64,000 nt of DNA from Psychrobacter pacificensis (GCF_900101915.1 NZ_FNAL01000009.1:1-64000), one strand, 5' to 3'; numbered from the stretch's first letter, positions 7,149 to 17,870 are shown. The notes: a model not told the origin generated them from the letters alone. Numbers and translations: made by a program.

Positions 7149-9479
7149 TTATTTTTCGCTTTCTAAATCTTGTGCTTCAGTCACAGTCAATGCCGTCATA
7201 TTGACGATACCGCGAGCAGTCGCTGATGGCGTCAAGATATGTACTGGCTTATTCGTACCTAACAAGATAGGTCCAATAGACGCACTGCTGGTTGCCGTTT
7301 TAAGTAAATTAAAGGCAATATTTGAGGCGTCAAGCGTTGGCAAGATCAGCAAGTTCGCAGCGCCTTTTAGTGGGCTTGATGGCATATCGTTTAGGCGGAT
7401 ATGTTCATTCAGTGCGGCATCTCCTTGCATCTCGCCTTCAAAATCAAAGTCGACATTCATGTCAGTTAGTAGCTCATGAACCTTGCGCATTTTGACCGCG
7501 CTGGCAAGATTTGAAGCGCCAAAGTTTGAATGAGAGACTAATGCAACACGTGGCGTGATACCAAAACGGCGGATTTGATCGGCAGCCAGAACGGTCATCT
7601 CAGCCAACTGCTCAGCGGTTGGATCTTCATGCACGTACGTATCAGCGATAAAGATGTTGCGATCTTGCATCAATACGGCATTCATCGAATAAAAATCATT
7701 GATGCCTTCTTTTTTGCCAATGACGCTTTCGACATACTTTAGGTGCATCTGGTAGTCACTAAAGGTACCACAAACCATACCGTCAGCATCACCGTTGTCA
7801 ACCAATAAAGAACCAATCAACGTGGTTTTACGGCGAACATCACGACGAGCAAGCTCGATACTCACGCCGCGGCGCTTGTTTTTCTCGTAGTAGCCCTGCC
7901 AGTAGTCTTTGTAGCGAGGATCATCATCTTGGTTGACGATCGTGATGTTTTCGCCATCTTTTAGACGTAAGCCCAACTTATTGATGTGATCGTTGATGAC
8001 TGCTGGACGACCAACCAAGATTGGCTGAGCCAAGCCTTCATCGACGACCACTTGTACGGCCAATAAGATATTATTGTCTTCGCCTTCACAGTATACGATA
8101 CGCTTTGGCGCAGACTTAGCGCGTGCAAAGATAGGCTTCATAACAAACGCAGAGTTGTAGACAAACTCAGACAGACGCTGACGATATGCCTTCATGTCTT
8201 CGATTGGCAGTGTCGCTACGCCTGAGTCCATTGCCGCTTTGGCAACCGCAGAGGCAATCTCGATGATTAGGTTTGGCTCTAGTGGGCCAGGGATTAGGTA
8301 ATCACGACCGAAGCTTTTCATCGTCTCGATGTTTCTGACGTTGGTCGTAGGGGTTGCTTCGACGTGTGCCATGGCAGCGATGGCTTTTACGCAAGCGACT
8401 TTCATCTCTTCGTTGACGGTTGTCGCACCAACGTCCAAGGCACCGCGGAAGATGTATGGGAAGCATAGTGCGTTGTTTACTTGGTTTGGATAATCTGAGC
8501 GACCAGTTGCCATGATGACGTCTGGACGTACCGCATGTGCCAATTCTGGCATGATTTCAGGTGTTGGGTTGGCAAGTGCAAAGACAATAGGATCTTTTGC
8601 CATACGGCGAACCATATCTTCTGATAGAGTACCTGGCATAGATAGACCTAAGAACATATCCACATCGTCCATCACTTCTTCGATAGAGGTAGCGGTTGTC
8701 TCACGAGCATAACGTTGTTTGGTTTCATCAAGGTTTTCACGACTAGTGCTGATAATGCCACGTGAATCTGAAACAATAATGTTGTTTTTATTAACACCAA
8801 GCGCGCAAATGATGTCTAGACAAGAGATGGCGGCTGCACCTGCACCTGAACAGACAACTTTAATTTCTTCGATTTTTTTGCCAGTAATCAACAAAGCATT
8901 TAGCATGGCTGCGGCAACGATGATTGACGTCCCATGTTGGTCATCATGGAACACAGGAATGTTCATGCGCTCACGTAGTACGCGCTCAATTTTGAAACAT
9001 TCTGGTGCTTTGATGTCTTCTAGGTTGATACCACCAAAAGTAGGCTCAAGGGAGGCAACCGCTTCGATGAATTTGTCTGGATCATTTTGAGCAATTTCAA
9101 TATCAAAAACGTCGATACCTGCGAACTTCTTAAATAGAACGCCTTTACCTTCCATGACTGGCTTCGATGCCAATGGACCGATATTACCCAGACCCAATAC
9201 AGCAGTACCGTTAGTGATAACACCAACGAGGTTATTACGTGCCGTGTATTTAGACGCAAGTTTTGGATCTCTTTGGATCTCAAGACAAGGTACAGCAACA
9301 CCTGGAGAGTAGGCGAGTGCTAAATCACGTTGGTTGGCTAGCTGCTTAGTAGGGGTTACCGAAATTTTACCTGGGCGTGGAAACTCATGGTAATGTAAGG
9401 CAGCTTGTTCAAACTGCTCTTTTTCTGTACTGAGGTTATCCGTATTCGAAGTGGTATCGTCATTCATAATAATTGCCAT
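7149..9479 (-). CDS. maeB: NADP-dependent malic enzyme, MaeB type with phosphotransacetylase-like domain
   Basis: This enzyme oxidatively decarboxylates malate to pyruvate with reduction of NADP+, supplying pyruvate and NADPH during growth on acids. The 776-residue length is that of the large MaeB class. The malic enzyme part (about 30-430) shows [37 protein letters not shown] and the nucleotide-binding [14 protein letters not shown]. The C-terminal half (about 440-770) resembles phosphate acetyltransferase ([22 protein letters not shown]), which in this class is mostly regulatory. It is a single gene with tandem terminators behind it. The upstream 354-bp region is gene-free and probably holds its promoter. 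Confidence 0.95.
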   Translation of the reverse strand: MAIIMNDDTTSNTDNLSTEKEQFEQAALHYHEFPRPGKISVTPTKQLANQRDLALAYSPGVAVPCLEIQRDPKLASKYTARNNLVGVITNGTAVLGLGNIGPLASKPVMEGKGVLFKKFAGIDVFDIEIAQNDPDKFIEAVASLEPTFGGINLEDIKAPECFKIERVLRERMNIPVFHDDQHGTSIIVAAAMLNALLITGKKIEEIKVVCSGAGAAAISCLDIICALGVNKNNIIVSDSRGIISTSRENLDETKQRYARETTATSIEEVMDDVDMFLGLSMPGTLSEDMVRRMAKDPIVFALANPTPEIMPELAHAVRPDVIMATGRSDYPNQVNNALCFPYIFRGALDVGATTVNEEMKVACVKAIAAMAHVEATPTTNVRNIETMKSFGRDYLIPGPLEPNLIIEIASAVAKAAMDSGVATLPIEDMKAYRQRLSEFVYNSAFVMKPIFARAKSAPKRIVYCEGEDNNILLAVQVVVDEGLAQPILVGRPAVINDHINKLGLRLKDGENITIVNQDDDPRYKDYWQGYYEKNKRRGVSIELARRDVRRKTTLIGSLLVDNGDADGMVCGTFSDYQMHLKYVESVIGKKEGINDFYSMNAVLMQDRNIFIADTYVHEDPTAEQLAEMTVLAADQIRRFGITPRVALVSHSNFGASNLASAVKMRKVHELLTDMNVDFDFEGEMQGDAALNEHIRLNDMPSSPLKGAANLLILPTLDASNIAFNLLKTATSSASIGPILLGTNKPVHILTPSATARGIVNMTALTVTEAQDLESEK

Positions 9480-9833
9480 GGTTGGAATAAATTGGAATAA
9501 ATTAAATGGTGATAAAAAACAACGTCTAACCCTCCAAAGATCATTGAATGATAATAATTGAAAGGGATAAAGACGTTAAACGACTCACGACCATCAGAAT
9601 CATGGTCGACGATCAAAGATCAGGTCAAAAAAGCAAACCAGCTAAAATATTCATTCTAGCATTATTGCCAATTCACTGCCTAGTCAACAACGGTGAATTG
9701 TGCGAATAATATAATAAAATGATATTCGTTATTTATCTCGTTGATAATGCCAAAAAATGCAGTTGGATATCAACCTTAATTTCATAATATTTCAAAATAT
9801 TACAGAATTGAAAAGTGTTAAAGCGGGCAACTA
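9480..9833. other. Gene-free region between selO and maeB
   Basis: No ORF is supported. It should contain the minus-strand maeB promoter. It holds a perfect 7-bp inverted repeat CGACCAT-cagaatc-ATGGTCG at 9588-9608, about 110 bases upstream of the maeB start, and a 10-bp direct repeat (TTGGAATAAA-like) next to the start codon at 9482-9500. Either could be regulatory; neither is assigned. Confidence 0.4.
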
Positions 9834-11315
9834 CTAAGATGAGCAGCTAATAGGCATCTGCGGTGTATCCGGTGCAGGCGCATTAGTATCTAGATCATTA
9901 GCGATATCTTGCACGCTGTAAGGATTGTCTAATAAGCGAAACACTCGATCAACTTCTTCAAACTGACCTTGCTCTGCGGCAGTAATCGCACGCTGCGCCA
10001 TGCTATTACGAAGGACATAGACAGGATTAGTTGTCTGCATACCGTTAACTACCTGCTCAAGTGACAGCTGCTCGATCTGTGCCAGATAACGTGTTGACCA
10101 GTCTTGCCATACTTGCTGCGCATCACCGCTTAATTCGGTGGTCATGGTAACCAGTAGCTTTTGCTCATAAGGATGATCTGCTGGTGCGACCAAACCGAGT
10201 AGGGCGCGGAAACTATTGGTATAGTCGAGCAAATTGTCTTCTAATAGTGTCAACCATTCAAAGGCCAAGCTGAGGTTTTCTCTTTGATGCGGTAGGCCAA
10301 GCTTGCGGCACAGACCTTGCTGATAATGCTGCATAAAGGTTGCTTCATAAGGCGCTAAACACTCAGCGAGCGTCTCACGAGTAACGCCTTCTAGGCGCAT
10401 AAAGTGTGGCAGCCAAACGTTTAGGTTCCAATGCCCGATAGCAGGTTGATTCTGATAAGCGTAGCGACCCGTATGGTCTGAGTGATTATTAATCCATGCA
10501 GGATTGAAGCGCTCCATAAAGCCAAACGGCCCAAAGTCCAAAGTACTGCCTGTGATAGATAAGTTATCTGTGTTCATCACACCGTGAGCAAAGCCAATCA
10601 ATTGCCAATCAGCAATCATACGGGCCGTACGTTCAACCACTGCGGTCAAGAAAGCTAAGACAGGCGTTTCGCTATCGCGGCACTCTGGATAGTAAGTGTC
10701 AATCATATAGTCAGTGAACTCACCCAGTACATCAGGGGCAAAGCTGGCAATCCATTCGACATGACCGAGACGAATATGACTATCAGCCACACGCATCAAC
10801 GCTGCACCTGCTTCGATACGCTCACGGCGTACTCTCGTATCAGATACCACAAACCCCAAAGCGTTAGACGAGGGGATGCCAAGCTGCGTCAATGCATGAC
10901 CGCAAAGGTATTCGCGAATAGTACTACGTAAGACTGCGCGTCCATCACCCATGCGCGAGTAGGGCGTCAAACCAGCACCTTTAAGATGCAAGTCTTGTGG
11001 CTGTCCATCAACATCGAGTACCTGCGCCATCAATAAACCGCGTCCGTCGCCCAATTGCCCAGCCCACTGTCCAAACTGGTGACCGGCATAGGCCATCGAT
11101 AATGGTTTGAAATCAGCTGGCACGTATTGACCGCCCAATATCTCAACCCAATTGGTCATCAGGTCCTCGTCGTTTGCCCAACCTAACTGCTGTGCAACTT
11201 GAGTGTTGAAGTGACCGACACGAGGATTGTCTAGTGGCGTCGGTGGCTGCTCATGATAAAGGCGCGTGTCTAGGTTGACGTAAGTGTTTTGATAACGCAT
11301 ACAGGCCGTTTCCAT
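9834..11315 (-). CDS. selO: SelO pseudokinase-type protein AMPylase (UPF0061/YdiU)
   Basis: SelO transfers AMP from ATP to protein hydroxyl groups and is linked to redox stress in bacteria and mitochondria. The 493-residue protein carries the family blocks: YAGHQFGQWAGQLGDGRG near residues 75-92, LKGAGLTPYSRMGDGRAVLR (about 111-130) and the active-site region HGVMNTDNLSITGSTLDFGPFGF (about 245-267). It ends in CSS, matching the conserved cysteine-containing tail seen in non-selenoprotein bacterial members. A start at the second ATG (11300) is possible; neither has a good ribosome binding site. It stands alone between two gene-free regions. Confidence 0.95.
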   Translation of the reverse strand: METACMRYQNTYVNLDTRLYHEQPPTPLDNPRVGHFNTQVAQQLGWANDEDLMTNWVEILGGQYVPADFKPLSMAYAGHQFGQWAGQLGDGRGLLMAQVLDVDGQPQDLHLKGAGLTPYSRMGDGRAVLRSTIREYLCGHALTQLGIPSSNALGFVVSDTRVRRERIEAGAALMRVADSHIRLGHVEWIASFAPDVLGEFTDYMIDTYYPECRDSETPVLAFLTAVVERTARMIADWQLIGFAHGVMNTDNLSITGSTLDFGPFGFMERFNPAWINNHSDHTGRYAYQNQPAIGHWNLNVWLPHFMRLEGVTRETLAECLAPYEATFMQHYQQGLCRKLGLPHQRENLSLAFEWLTLLEDNLLDYTNSFRALLGLVAPADHPYEQKLLVTMTTELSGDAQQVWQDWSTRYLAQIEQLSLEQVVNGMQTTNPVYVLRNSMAQRAITAAEQGQFEEVDRVFRLLDNPYSVQDIANDLDTNAPAPDTPQMPISCSS

Positions 11316-11673
11316 TAAAATATAAAAGTGAGAATGTCACTATAGCATAGCTCTCATATGGCATCGTTGCACTCTGTCCGTCTCTTGTAATATCTAGCCA
11401 AAAAATAAAACTAGCTACTTTGGGTGAGCTGAGTTTAGTGGATTATAGTCGAACCACTATTAAAGTGTTACAGCGTTAGACTCGTTTAGCCTACTACTGT
11501 AGTACTTGCACTCGTCTGCCTTGTACCACTTTTAGTATTGATTGACTATAGTTGGTTACTGTCTCTAGGTTGGAGGTTGCAACGATTGAGCCTATATATT
11601 TCATCATTTACTACGAGGATAAGATTATTAAAAGTAGAGGTAGTGACATAAACCATAAATTATAAATTATAAA
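11316..11673. other. Gene-free region between the desaturase gene and selO
   Basis: No ORF is supported. It holds the 107-bp repeat element at 11444-11550 and probably the minus-strand selO promoter nearer 11316. The rest shows only AT-rich sequence. Confidence 0.45.
11444..11550. repeat. Small inverted-repeat element, TATAGT family (copy 1, short)
   Basis: The ends are imperfect inverted repeats: TATAGTCGAACCACTATTAA on the left and, read on the other strand, TATAGTCAATCAATACTAAA on the right, both continuing into AGTG-TACA. The 107-bp core holds a small palindrome TACTAC-T-GTAGTA. The ends resemble those of the elements at 49660 and 54946, so I treat it as a shorter or diverged member of the same MITE-like family. 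Confidence 0.55.
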
Positions 11674-11708
11674 CAAAAAAATCCCCCTATCTAGGGCAGA
11701 TAGAGGGA
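11674..11708 (-). terminator. Terminator of the desaturase gene
   Basis: On the minus strand CCCTCTATCT pairs with AGATAGGGGG (one mismatch) around a 5-nt loop and is followed by a run of T. It lies about 40 bases past the desaturase stop codon. Confidence 0.85.
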
Positions 11709-11747
11709 AGGAGAAACCTGACAATTACGATAGCTTATAAAAACCAG

Positions 11748-13151
11748 TTAGGCGGCTTTTTTGCTGATACCAATAGAGCGAAAAGCATTTTTCAAGTTAT
11801 TGTTATGCTCAAGAATTTTTTGCTCAATCTTAGCATAATCATGCTTCAATTTATCATCAGCCTCGTGCAAGCGATCAGCGAACTCTGTCTTTTTAAGTTC
11901 AATTGTTTTTGCTTTTAGCGCTTGCCACTCTTCAACTGTCTGCGTAAAGGCATCATATTCAAACTTAATGCGATCTTGGAAGCTCTTCATCGCATGAGTT
12001 AAGTCAATACCGCCACCAGTCGCGGTATCGATTTTCTGCTGAGCTGCTTTAAATTGCATTTGAACTTCGGCATGCTTGATGGTCGTATCATCGACCGTGC
12101 GCAGATCAGAGGTCAACCCAAGTTTTGATAAGCCAGCAATCAACCATTTGGTTGGATCATACTGCCACCATTTTACGCCATTACGATAGTCGTACTGGAA
12201 GAAGTGATGGTAGTTGTGATAACCCTCACCCCATGTAAATATCGCTAAAATGAAGTTATCACGAGCAGTATTGGTATCGGTATAAGGACGGCTACCAAAC
12301 ATATGACATAATGAGTTAATGAAGAAAGTAAAGTGATGCGTCAATACCAAGCGCAGCAAACCTGCCAACACAAGCGTGCCCCAAACATCACCCAACAACC
12401 AACCAACAGCCGCGACCAAACCAACGTTGGTGGCTAGTACCCATAGGCCATAATATTTATGCTGTATCTGTAGGACTTTGTCTTTGGTCAAGTCAGGAAT
12501 GTTTTTGTAGTCAAAGTTGCCGCTAGGATAGTTACGTAGCATCCAGCCGATATGGCTGAACCAGAACCCACGTTTTGCTGAGTACGGATCGTCCATTACA
12601 TCATCGACATGACGATGATGAACACGGTGACCTGAAACCCAGTCAAATGCAGACCCTTGTACCGCTAGGGTAGCTCCTAGCAATAAAAAGTTTTTGACGA
12701 TTGGATGCGCTTTGTAAGCACGGTGCGCCAACAGGCGATGATAACCGGCGGTGATGCTAATGCCAGTCCATACCATAAAGGCACCAAATACACCCCAGAC
12801 AGGAGCGCTTACATCATGAGTAAACAAATACCATGGTGTAATGATAGCAGCAGCAATCGGCGTCGTTACCAAAAAAGTCGCTGGAATCCAGTTGATTGGC
12901 GCTTTTGTAAATTCAAACTCACGCATATCAATGCTTTGCTCTTTTGTCAGAACATCCGTTTGCTCAGAAGCGTTAGCGTAGTTGCGTTTTGCCGTAGGCT
13001 GCTCGTCAAGAGCCATTTGCGCTTTCTTTTCATCAAAACGAGTCTTGAAACGCGTGACTTGAGTGCTGGCGTTCTTTACAAAGGTATCGCCAGATTTGAT
13101 AGCGAAACGTAAGCCTTTAAGCGGTAAGCCAAGTGCTTTTTTTGCAATCAT
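11748..13151 (-). CDS. Membrane fatty-acid (acyl-CoA delta-9 type) desaturase with extended termini
   Basis: This is a di-iron integral membrane desaturase that inserts a cis double bond into saturated acyl chains, important for membrane fluidity in the cold. The three histidine boxes are intact: HRLLAH (138-143), HRVHH (175-179) and HNYHH (312-316). Hydrophobic segments around residues 90-135, 150-170 and 235-285 fit four transmembrane helices. The 467-residue length exceeds the usual 300-400. There is an 80-residue charged N-terminal extension and about 110 residues after the catalytic core that are rich in K, E and A and look coiled-coil. It is monocistronic, with its own terminator. Confidence 0.92.
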   Translation of the reverse strand: MIAKKALGLPLKGLRFAIKSGDTFVKNASTQVTRFKTRFDEKKAQMALDEQPTAKRNYANASEQTDVLTKEQSIDMREFEFTKAPINWIPATFLVTTPIAAAIITPWYLFTHDVSAPVWGVFGAFMVWTGISITAGYHRLLAHRAYKAHPIVKNFLLLGATLAVQGSAFDWVSGHRVHHRHVDDVMDDPYSAKRGFWFSHIGWMLRNYPSGNFDYKNIPDLTKDKVLQIQHKYYGLWVLATNVGLVAAVGWLLGDVWGTLVLAGLLRLVLTHHFTFFINSLCHMFGSRPYTDTNTARDNFILAIFTWGEGYHNYHHFFQYDYRNGVKWWQYDPTKWLIAGLSKLGLTSDLRTVDDTTIKHAEVQMQFKAAQQKIDTATGGGIDLTHAMKSFQDRIKFEYDAFTQTVEEWQALKAKTIELKKTEFADRLHEADDKLKHDYAKIEQKILEHNNNLKNAFRSIGISKKAA

Positions 13152-13398
13152 ATAATATCCCTAACGGTATTAATTTAAGTCCCCATAGTACCTGAAAAAT
13201 CATATAAAGTGAACACTTATACACTATAAAAATATTGCTAAATAACAATAACTTGTATGAATTATAGACTGTATGAGTCAAAAATGCCGATAACTTGTCA
13301 GGCATTAAGGGGAAGTGTAAGTAACGCTATAGATATGTAGGGACTGTAAGGGTGAAAAAAGAGATTTATCTAAAAGTGAAAAAATATGGATAGACAGT

Positions 13399-14127
13399 TC
13401 AAGGTAATAATAAATGACGTGGAAAGTCAGTAATAATCACGTCGGTATTCCAGCTTATAAGCTGTTCAATCGTATGGACATCATTGACCGTCCAAGCGCT
13501 CACGGGTAGCCCATAACGGTGACTATGTTTGATAATGTCTTGGGTTAAAAGCGGATAATGAATACCCAATTGAACGCAGCCAAGCTGTAGGGCAGTGTAT
13601 GTCGCTTTTGCCAAGGCAGCTGGCGTGCGAATCAATAATCCTCGCGGTATGCGAGATAATAGTCTGTGGCGTTGCAACCGATTATGCAGCTCCACATCAA
13701 AGCTGGTCAGCACCACTGGTAAGCTGGCAAGCGGTGTATCGATAAGCTCTTGCGCCAGTGCATTTATCAATACTGCATAATTGGTTCGATTGTGCGTTTT
13801 AATCTCAAGCTCAATCACCCTAAATCCTCTCAGTACAGGCGCTATATTGGCTAAAGTCATGATTGGCTGCCCGAATTGTAAGCGGCACTGAATCTCTGTG
13901 AGCCCGAGCTGATCAATACGCGACTGTTGACCGCACATACGCTCCAAATCATCGTCATGGAACACAATCAAGTGACCATCGGCATTCAGTTGAATATCAA
14001 ATTCAACCCCTGCCAAGCCTTGTGAGGTTAGATTTTGAGAATACTTAAAACCTGAAAAGGTATTCTCTAAACTCTCTCCGCGAGCGCCACGATGACCTAA
14101 TAAACGCGTGTTTTTAAAATTTACCAT
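13399..14127 (-). CDS. Glycerophosphodiester phosphodiesterase, UgpQ-like
   Basis: This enzyme hydrolyses glycerophosphodiesters to glycerol-3-phosphate and an alcohol. The GDPD signature is clear: LGHRGARGESLENTFSGF at residues 9-26 with the catalytic His, then GVEFDIQLNADGHLIVFHDD (about 37-56) with the metal-binding Glu and Asp and the second His. The end has VSAWTVNDVHTIEQLISW and VDVIITDFP-like sequence. At 242 residues and without a signal peptide it fits the cytoplasmic UgpQ class rather than periplasmic GlpQ. No ugp transport genes are nearby. Confidence 0.9.
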   Translation of the reverse strand: MVNFKNTRLLGHRGARGESLENTFSGFKYSQNLTSQGLAGVEFDIQLNADGHLIVFHDDDLERMCGQQSRIDQLGLTEIQCRLQFGQPIMTLANIAPVLRGFRVIELEIKTHNRTNYAVLINALAQELIDTPLASLPVVLTSFDVELHNRLQRHRLLSRIPRGLLIRTPAALAKATYTALQLGCVQLGIHYPLLTQDIIKHSHRYGLPVSAWTVNDVHTIEQLISWNTDVIITDFPRHLLLP

Positions 14128-14472
14128 ATCACATGACTACTGACTGATTTTACGACTCATCATATATTGTCATGACATCAACGTCTAATAGAATTTGTGG
14201 CGTGACCAATATACTTTGCGTCTGATGTTTCTCTAGTATTTGTTATGTTTTTGCAACCAAACGCAGGTTTTACCCATAATGAGGGGCGCTATTTGTATAT
14301 CCATGGGCTACACTAATGACCATTTCAACCAAACACCGTATAATGATGTGGTTTTCAAATCTATCGCAGACCGTTAATGACACCATTGTTTTATAAGTCT
14401 GCCATGCAGTTTGAGTGTTAAATATTGTCCATCAGTGGCGGTAAGAACCAGTAAATTGGGAGTGAAGTAAAT
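14128..14472. other. Divergent intergenic region before the lipoprotein gene
   Basis: No gene is seen. The region separates the minus-strand phosphodiesterase from the plus-strand lipoprotein gene and should hold both promoters. The best promoter match is listed at 14316-14344. Confidence 0.45.
14316..14344 (+). promoter_or_regulatory. Candidate sigma-70 promoter of the lipoprotein gene
   Basis: An ATGACC -35-like hexamer (14316-14321) and a perfect TATAAT -10 (14339-14344) are separated by 17 bp. The predicted start would lie about 120 bp ahead of the lipoprotein start codon. Confidence 0.45.
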
Positions 14473-15429
14473 ATGAGCGTAGCAAATATAAGTTTGAGCA
14501 AGTGGCATAAAGTGGCTGGAATCGGAATAGTATGTGGTTTGGCGCTTGCAGGCTGTGATCGCTCAGAGAAAGAAGATACTGCCGATACGGCAGAGATGAC
14601 GGAACAAGAGCCAGTAGCGACCGAAAGTGCCGTCGCTCCTGCTATCAATTGTGATGACCCGATGGTACAAGACCGTCTCAAATCTGCTTTAAAAAATACA
14701 CTCAACCAACAGGCACAAGCATTGGCTGCTAATTATGCCAATGATGCCGAGATTAGTCTAGAAAGCGGCGTTGTCACTGAAAAAATCAATGGCGTGGTTA
14801 TCGATGTACAAAACGCTGCCATACTACAAAAAGCCAATGACAATGGTATGACAACGTGCCAAGCAAGTGTCAGCATGACATTGCCAAGTGAAGACTTATA
14901 TCAAGCCAGTCAAGTGCAAGCGGCTAACAATCAGCCAAGCCTGCAATCTCGTTTGGCGCAAGACAATATCCGTATCAATAACAATATGCTCGTTGATGAC
15001 GCCTTTACTTACGTTGTCGGTACTCAAGGCGGGCAAGTGCGCACGCGTATTGCTGGACAGCCAGCGTTGATTACTGTGGTTTCAGATGTGATGGCAGGCT
15101 CTGTGTTGAAATCTGCGATGGATGAGGAGCGTGCTGAGCGACGTGCAGCAGCCCAAAGCAGTAACAATAATACTCAAGCAGCACCCGCTCGTCAGCAGCC
15201 TAGAACCATCACGCCAGTTGAGCCAATTCGTCCTACTGAACCTGCGACGCCGCCAACCATCAATAAACCGACCAGCAACCAAAACAGCTCGACAGAAAAC
15301 AATCAAGCAGCGGCTACTACTGAGACCAAAAAACCAGTAACGCCAGCGACGCCAGCGACGCCAAAATCAGTGCCGAAAGATGAAACCATCGATATGGTCA
15401 TCATTGAAGATGATAGCGCTACTTACTAA
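14473..15429 (+). CDS. Predicted lipoprotein of unknown function with Pro/Thr-rich tail
   Basis: I do not recognise the family. The 318-residue protein starts with a lipoprotein signal peptide (GIVCGLALAGC, lipidated Cys at residue 28), so it should be membrane-anchored in the envelope. An acidic linker follows. Residues about 55-135 form a folded-looking domain with two Cys (NCDDP and TTCQAS) that could pair. The last 100 residues are low-complexity (Q, N, P, T). They include TPATPATPK, encoded by a 9-bp tandem repeat (about 15339-15363) that could vary by slippage. GGGAG upstream of the ATG supports the start. A terminator follows, so it is a single-gene unit. Confidence 0.75.
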   Translation: MSVANISLSKWHKVAGIGIVCGLALAGCDRSEKEDTADTAEMTEQEPVATESAVAPAINCDDPMVQDRLKSALKNTLNQQAQALAANYANDAEISLESGVVTEKINGVVIDVQNAAILQKANDNGMTTCQASVSMTLPSEDLYQASQVQAANNQPSLQSRLAQDNIRINNNMLVDDAFTYVVGTQGGQVRTRIAGQPALITVVSDVMAGSVLKSAMDEERAERRAAAQSSNNNTQAAPARQQPRTITPVEPIRPTEPATPPTINKPTSNQNSSTENNQAAATTETKKPVTPATPATPKSVPKDETIDMVIIEDDSATY

Positions 15430-15484
15430 TTTGCAATTTTATGAGTAGTTAGCAACTGGTAGTCGATAGATATTGCTAAGTAAT

Positions 15485-15519
15485 AAAAACCCCGTAACAT
15501 GAGTGCTGCGGGTTTTTTT
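15485..15519 (+). terminator. Terminator of the lipoprotein gene
   Basis: AACCCCG pairs with CGGGTT across a loop of about 13 nt, followed by a run of T. It lies about 60 bases past the stop codon. Confidence 0.75.
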
Positions 15520-15574
15520 ATATTCGAAAAATCAACCTAGGTCAGAGGGTGCTAGCAATATTAGGTTTGATTCA

Positions 15575-16171
15575 TTAGCGATTGTCAGCGAAGTTTTGCA
15601 AGACTTGACTGTCCCATAGTACTTCAGAGACTTGTTCGGGATCTGTACAAAAGCGCGCGGCGACAAACAACCAATCAGATAAACGATTGATAAAGCTGAT
15701 GGCAGTGCGGCGTATGGCTGCTGGGCGCTGCTCCTGCAATAACACAGCTTGGCGCTCAGCTCGGCGACACACACTACGTGCTACATGCAACTGGCTCACC
15801 AGTACAGAGCCTGTGGGTAAAATAAAGTCTTTTAGTGGTGGCAGCGTGGTATTCATCATATCGATTTGTTGCTCTAGCCACTCGATATGGGTGGCATTGA
15901 CGCCCTCATATTCTGGCATGGCAAGCTCACCGCCGATATTGAACAATAGATGCTGAATAATAACTAAGGCTTGAGAAAAATCCTTACTAATCGATTGGCC
16001 TTTGTTTCTTTGTAGTTGAGCACGCACCAGTCCGATATGTGAGTTGAGCTCGTCGATATCACCCATGACACCGAACAGATTGTCAGCTTTACTGAATCGA
16101 CTGCCATCAGCCATACCCGTGCTGCCATCATCTCCAGTACGCGTGTATATTTTGCTTAATCGATTGCCCAT
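15575..16171 (-). CDS. Cob(I)alamin adenosyltransferase, PduO type
   Basis: This enzyme transfers the adenosyl group of ATP to cob(I)alamin to make adenosylcobalamin. The 198-residue protein has the N-terminal ATP-binding block YTRTGDDGSTGM (residues 9-20), then GDIDELNSHIG, and the C-terminal signature RRTAISFINRLSDWLFVAARF. All match the PduO/MMAB class, distinct from CobA/BtuR. AAGGAT precedes the ATG. It is transcribed divergently from cysS. No other cobalamin gene is nearby, so corrinoid salvage is the likely context. Confidence 0.93.
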   Translation of the reverse strand: MGNRLSKIYTRTGDDGSTGMADGSRFSKADNLFGVMGDIDELNSHIGLVRAQLQRNKGQSISKDFSQALVIIQHLLFNIGGELAMPEYEGVNATHIEWLEQQIDMMNTTLPPLKDFILPTGSVLVSQLHVARSVCRRAERQAVLLQEQRPAAIRRTAISFINRLSDWLFVAARFCTDPEQVSEVLWDSQVLQNFADNR

Positions 16172-16362
16172 CTTTATATCCTTAACGGTTTTTATGATTG
16201 AATGGTGGTAGTTGCCTGCTCATTGTAGTATTTTACGCCTGTTTTCGCTAAGATAATGGGTTACGTTAAAATTATAATCATATCATCGGTACGGCTTGCT
16301 TACTTGCTACGGCTGATATTTTCAATCTATTTATTTTATTTATGCTAAAAGGCTCTTTTATT

Positions 16363-17823
16363 ATGACCACACCACTTGCAGATGCGATGTCTCAACTTGC
16401 TATTTATGACTCACTGACTGGCGGCAAGCGTCCGTTTGAACCGCTCAAAGCAGGGAAAGTGGGTATGTATGTGTGTGGTATGACCGTCTATGACTATTGT
16501 CATATCGGGCACGCTCGAATGATGATCGGGTTTGATATGGTGGTACGTTGGCTCACCCAATTGGGTTATGATGTCAATTACGTACGCAATATCACTGATA
16601 TCGATGACAAAATTATTGCGCGCGCCGCTGAAAATGGCGAAGAGATTGGGGCGTTGACCCAGCGCTTTATTACAGCGATGCATGAGGATTTTGCAGCCCT
16701 TGGCTGCTTAGTACCTGATGCTGAGCCGCGCGCGACTGATCATATCGATGATATGCAAACCATGATTGAGACGCTGGTCACAGGTGACTATGCGTATGCA
16801 GGCGACAATGGCGATGTCTACTATGCTGTTGATAGTTTTGCGAATTATGGCAAATTGTCTAAGCGCAATCTTGATGAGATGCAGGCAGGTTCACGTGTCG
16901 ATGTCGAAAACGATAAGCGCAACCCATTTGACTTTGTGCTTTGGAAAGCGGCGAAACCTGATGAGCCGCAATGGGCGTCACCTTGGGGGCAGGGGCGTCC
17001 GGGTTGGCATATTGAATGCTCGGCCATGTCGACCAAGTGCTTGGGCAATACCTTTGATATTCATGGCGGCGGTCACGACTTGCAGTTCCCGCATCATGAG
17101 AATGAAATTGCCCAGTCTGAGGCAGCGACGGGTTGCGAGTACGCGCGTAACTGGATGCACGTCGGGTTTATCAATGTTGACGGCGAAAAAATGTCCAAGT
17201 CGTTGGCTAATTTCTCAACCATTCGCGATGTTATAGCAAAATACTTGCCTGAAACGGTGCGTTTTTTCTTATTATCTAGCCATTATCGTAGCCAAGTTAA
17301 TTTCTCTGATAGCGCATTAGATGAAGCCCATAATAGCCTAAGCAGACTGTATAATGCGTTAAAACTGGCTGAACAGCAAAAAGGGCAAACAATCGTAATC
17401 GATGACAACTTGACCACCGAAGCTTATCGTACGGCTGCTGGACAAGACTTTATCAAAGCCATGAATGATGACTTCAATAGCTCAACAGCGATTAGTGTTT
17501 TATTTGGTCTGGCACGCGACATCAATAAAGCCATCAAAGCTGAAGAAGTTGAGACAGCATGGCAGTTGGCACAGCAATTAAAAGCACTGGCGCAGGTGTT
17601 GAATATCTTACAACAACCTGTGCAGCAGTTTTTGCAAGCGGTGATTGGTGATAAAGCAGAAGATGGTTTGACTGATGCGGCTATTGAAGGGTTAATCGTC
17701 GAGCGTGCCGATGCCAAAACCAACAAAAACTTTGCGCGTGCTGATGAAATACGCGAGCAGCTAAAAGAGGCTGGTATTGAGCTTGAAGACAGCCGCGCTG
17801 GTACAACATGGCGCCGCGCATAG
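16363..17823 (+). CDS. cysS: Cysteinyl-tRNA synthetase
   Basis: This enzyme charges tRNA-Cys with cysteine. It is a class I synthetase with the HIGH box in [16 protein letters not shown], the KMSKS box in [10 protein letters not shown], and zinc-binding Cys/His in [19 protein letters not shown] and [10 protein letters not shown]. The C-terminal part holds the DALR-type helical domain and anticodon-binding tail ([22 protein letters not shown]). The frame is open to an ATG at 16342, but the ATG at 16363 has AAAGG upstream and matches the family's N-terminus, giving 486 residues. A terminator follows. Confidence 0.97.
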   Translation: MTTPLADAMSQLAIYDSLTGGKRPFEPLKAGKVGMYVCGMTVYDYCHIGHARMMIGFDMVVRWLTQLGYDVNYVRNITDIDDKIIARAAENGEEIGALTQRFITAMHEDFAALGCLVPDAEPRATDHIDDMQTMIETLVTGDYAYAGDNGDVYYAVDSFANYGKLSKRNLDEMQAGSRVDVENDKRNPFDFVLWKAAKPDEPQWASPWGQGRPGWHIECSAMSTKCLGNTFDIHGGGHDLQFPHHENEIAQSEAATGCEYARNWMHVGFINVDGEKMSKSLANFSTIRDVIAKYLPETVRFFLLSSHYRSQVNFSDSALDEAHNSLSRLYNALKLAEQQKGQTIVIDDNLTTEAYRTAAGQDFIKAMNDDFNSSTAISVLFGLARDINKAIKAEEVETAWQLAQQLKALAQVLNILQQPVQQFLQAVIGDKAEDGLTDAAIEGLIVERADAKTNKNFARADEIREQLKEAGIELEDSRAGTTWRRA

Positions 17824-17870
17824 ATATATAGACGCTGTGCATCAGATTACATACGCATGCTAATAAATTA

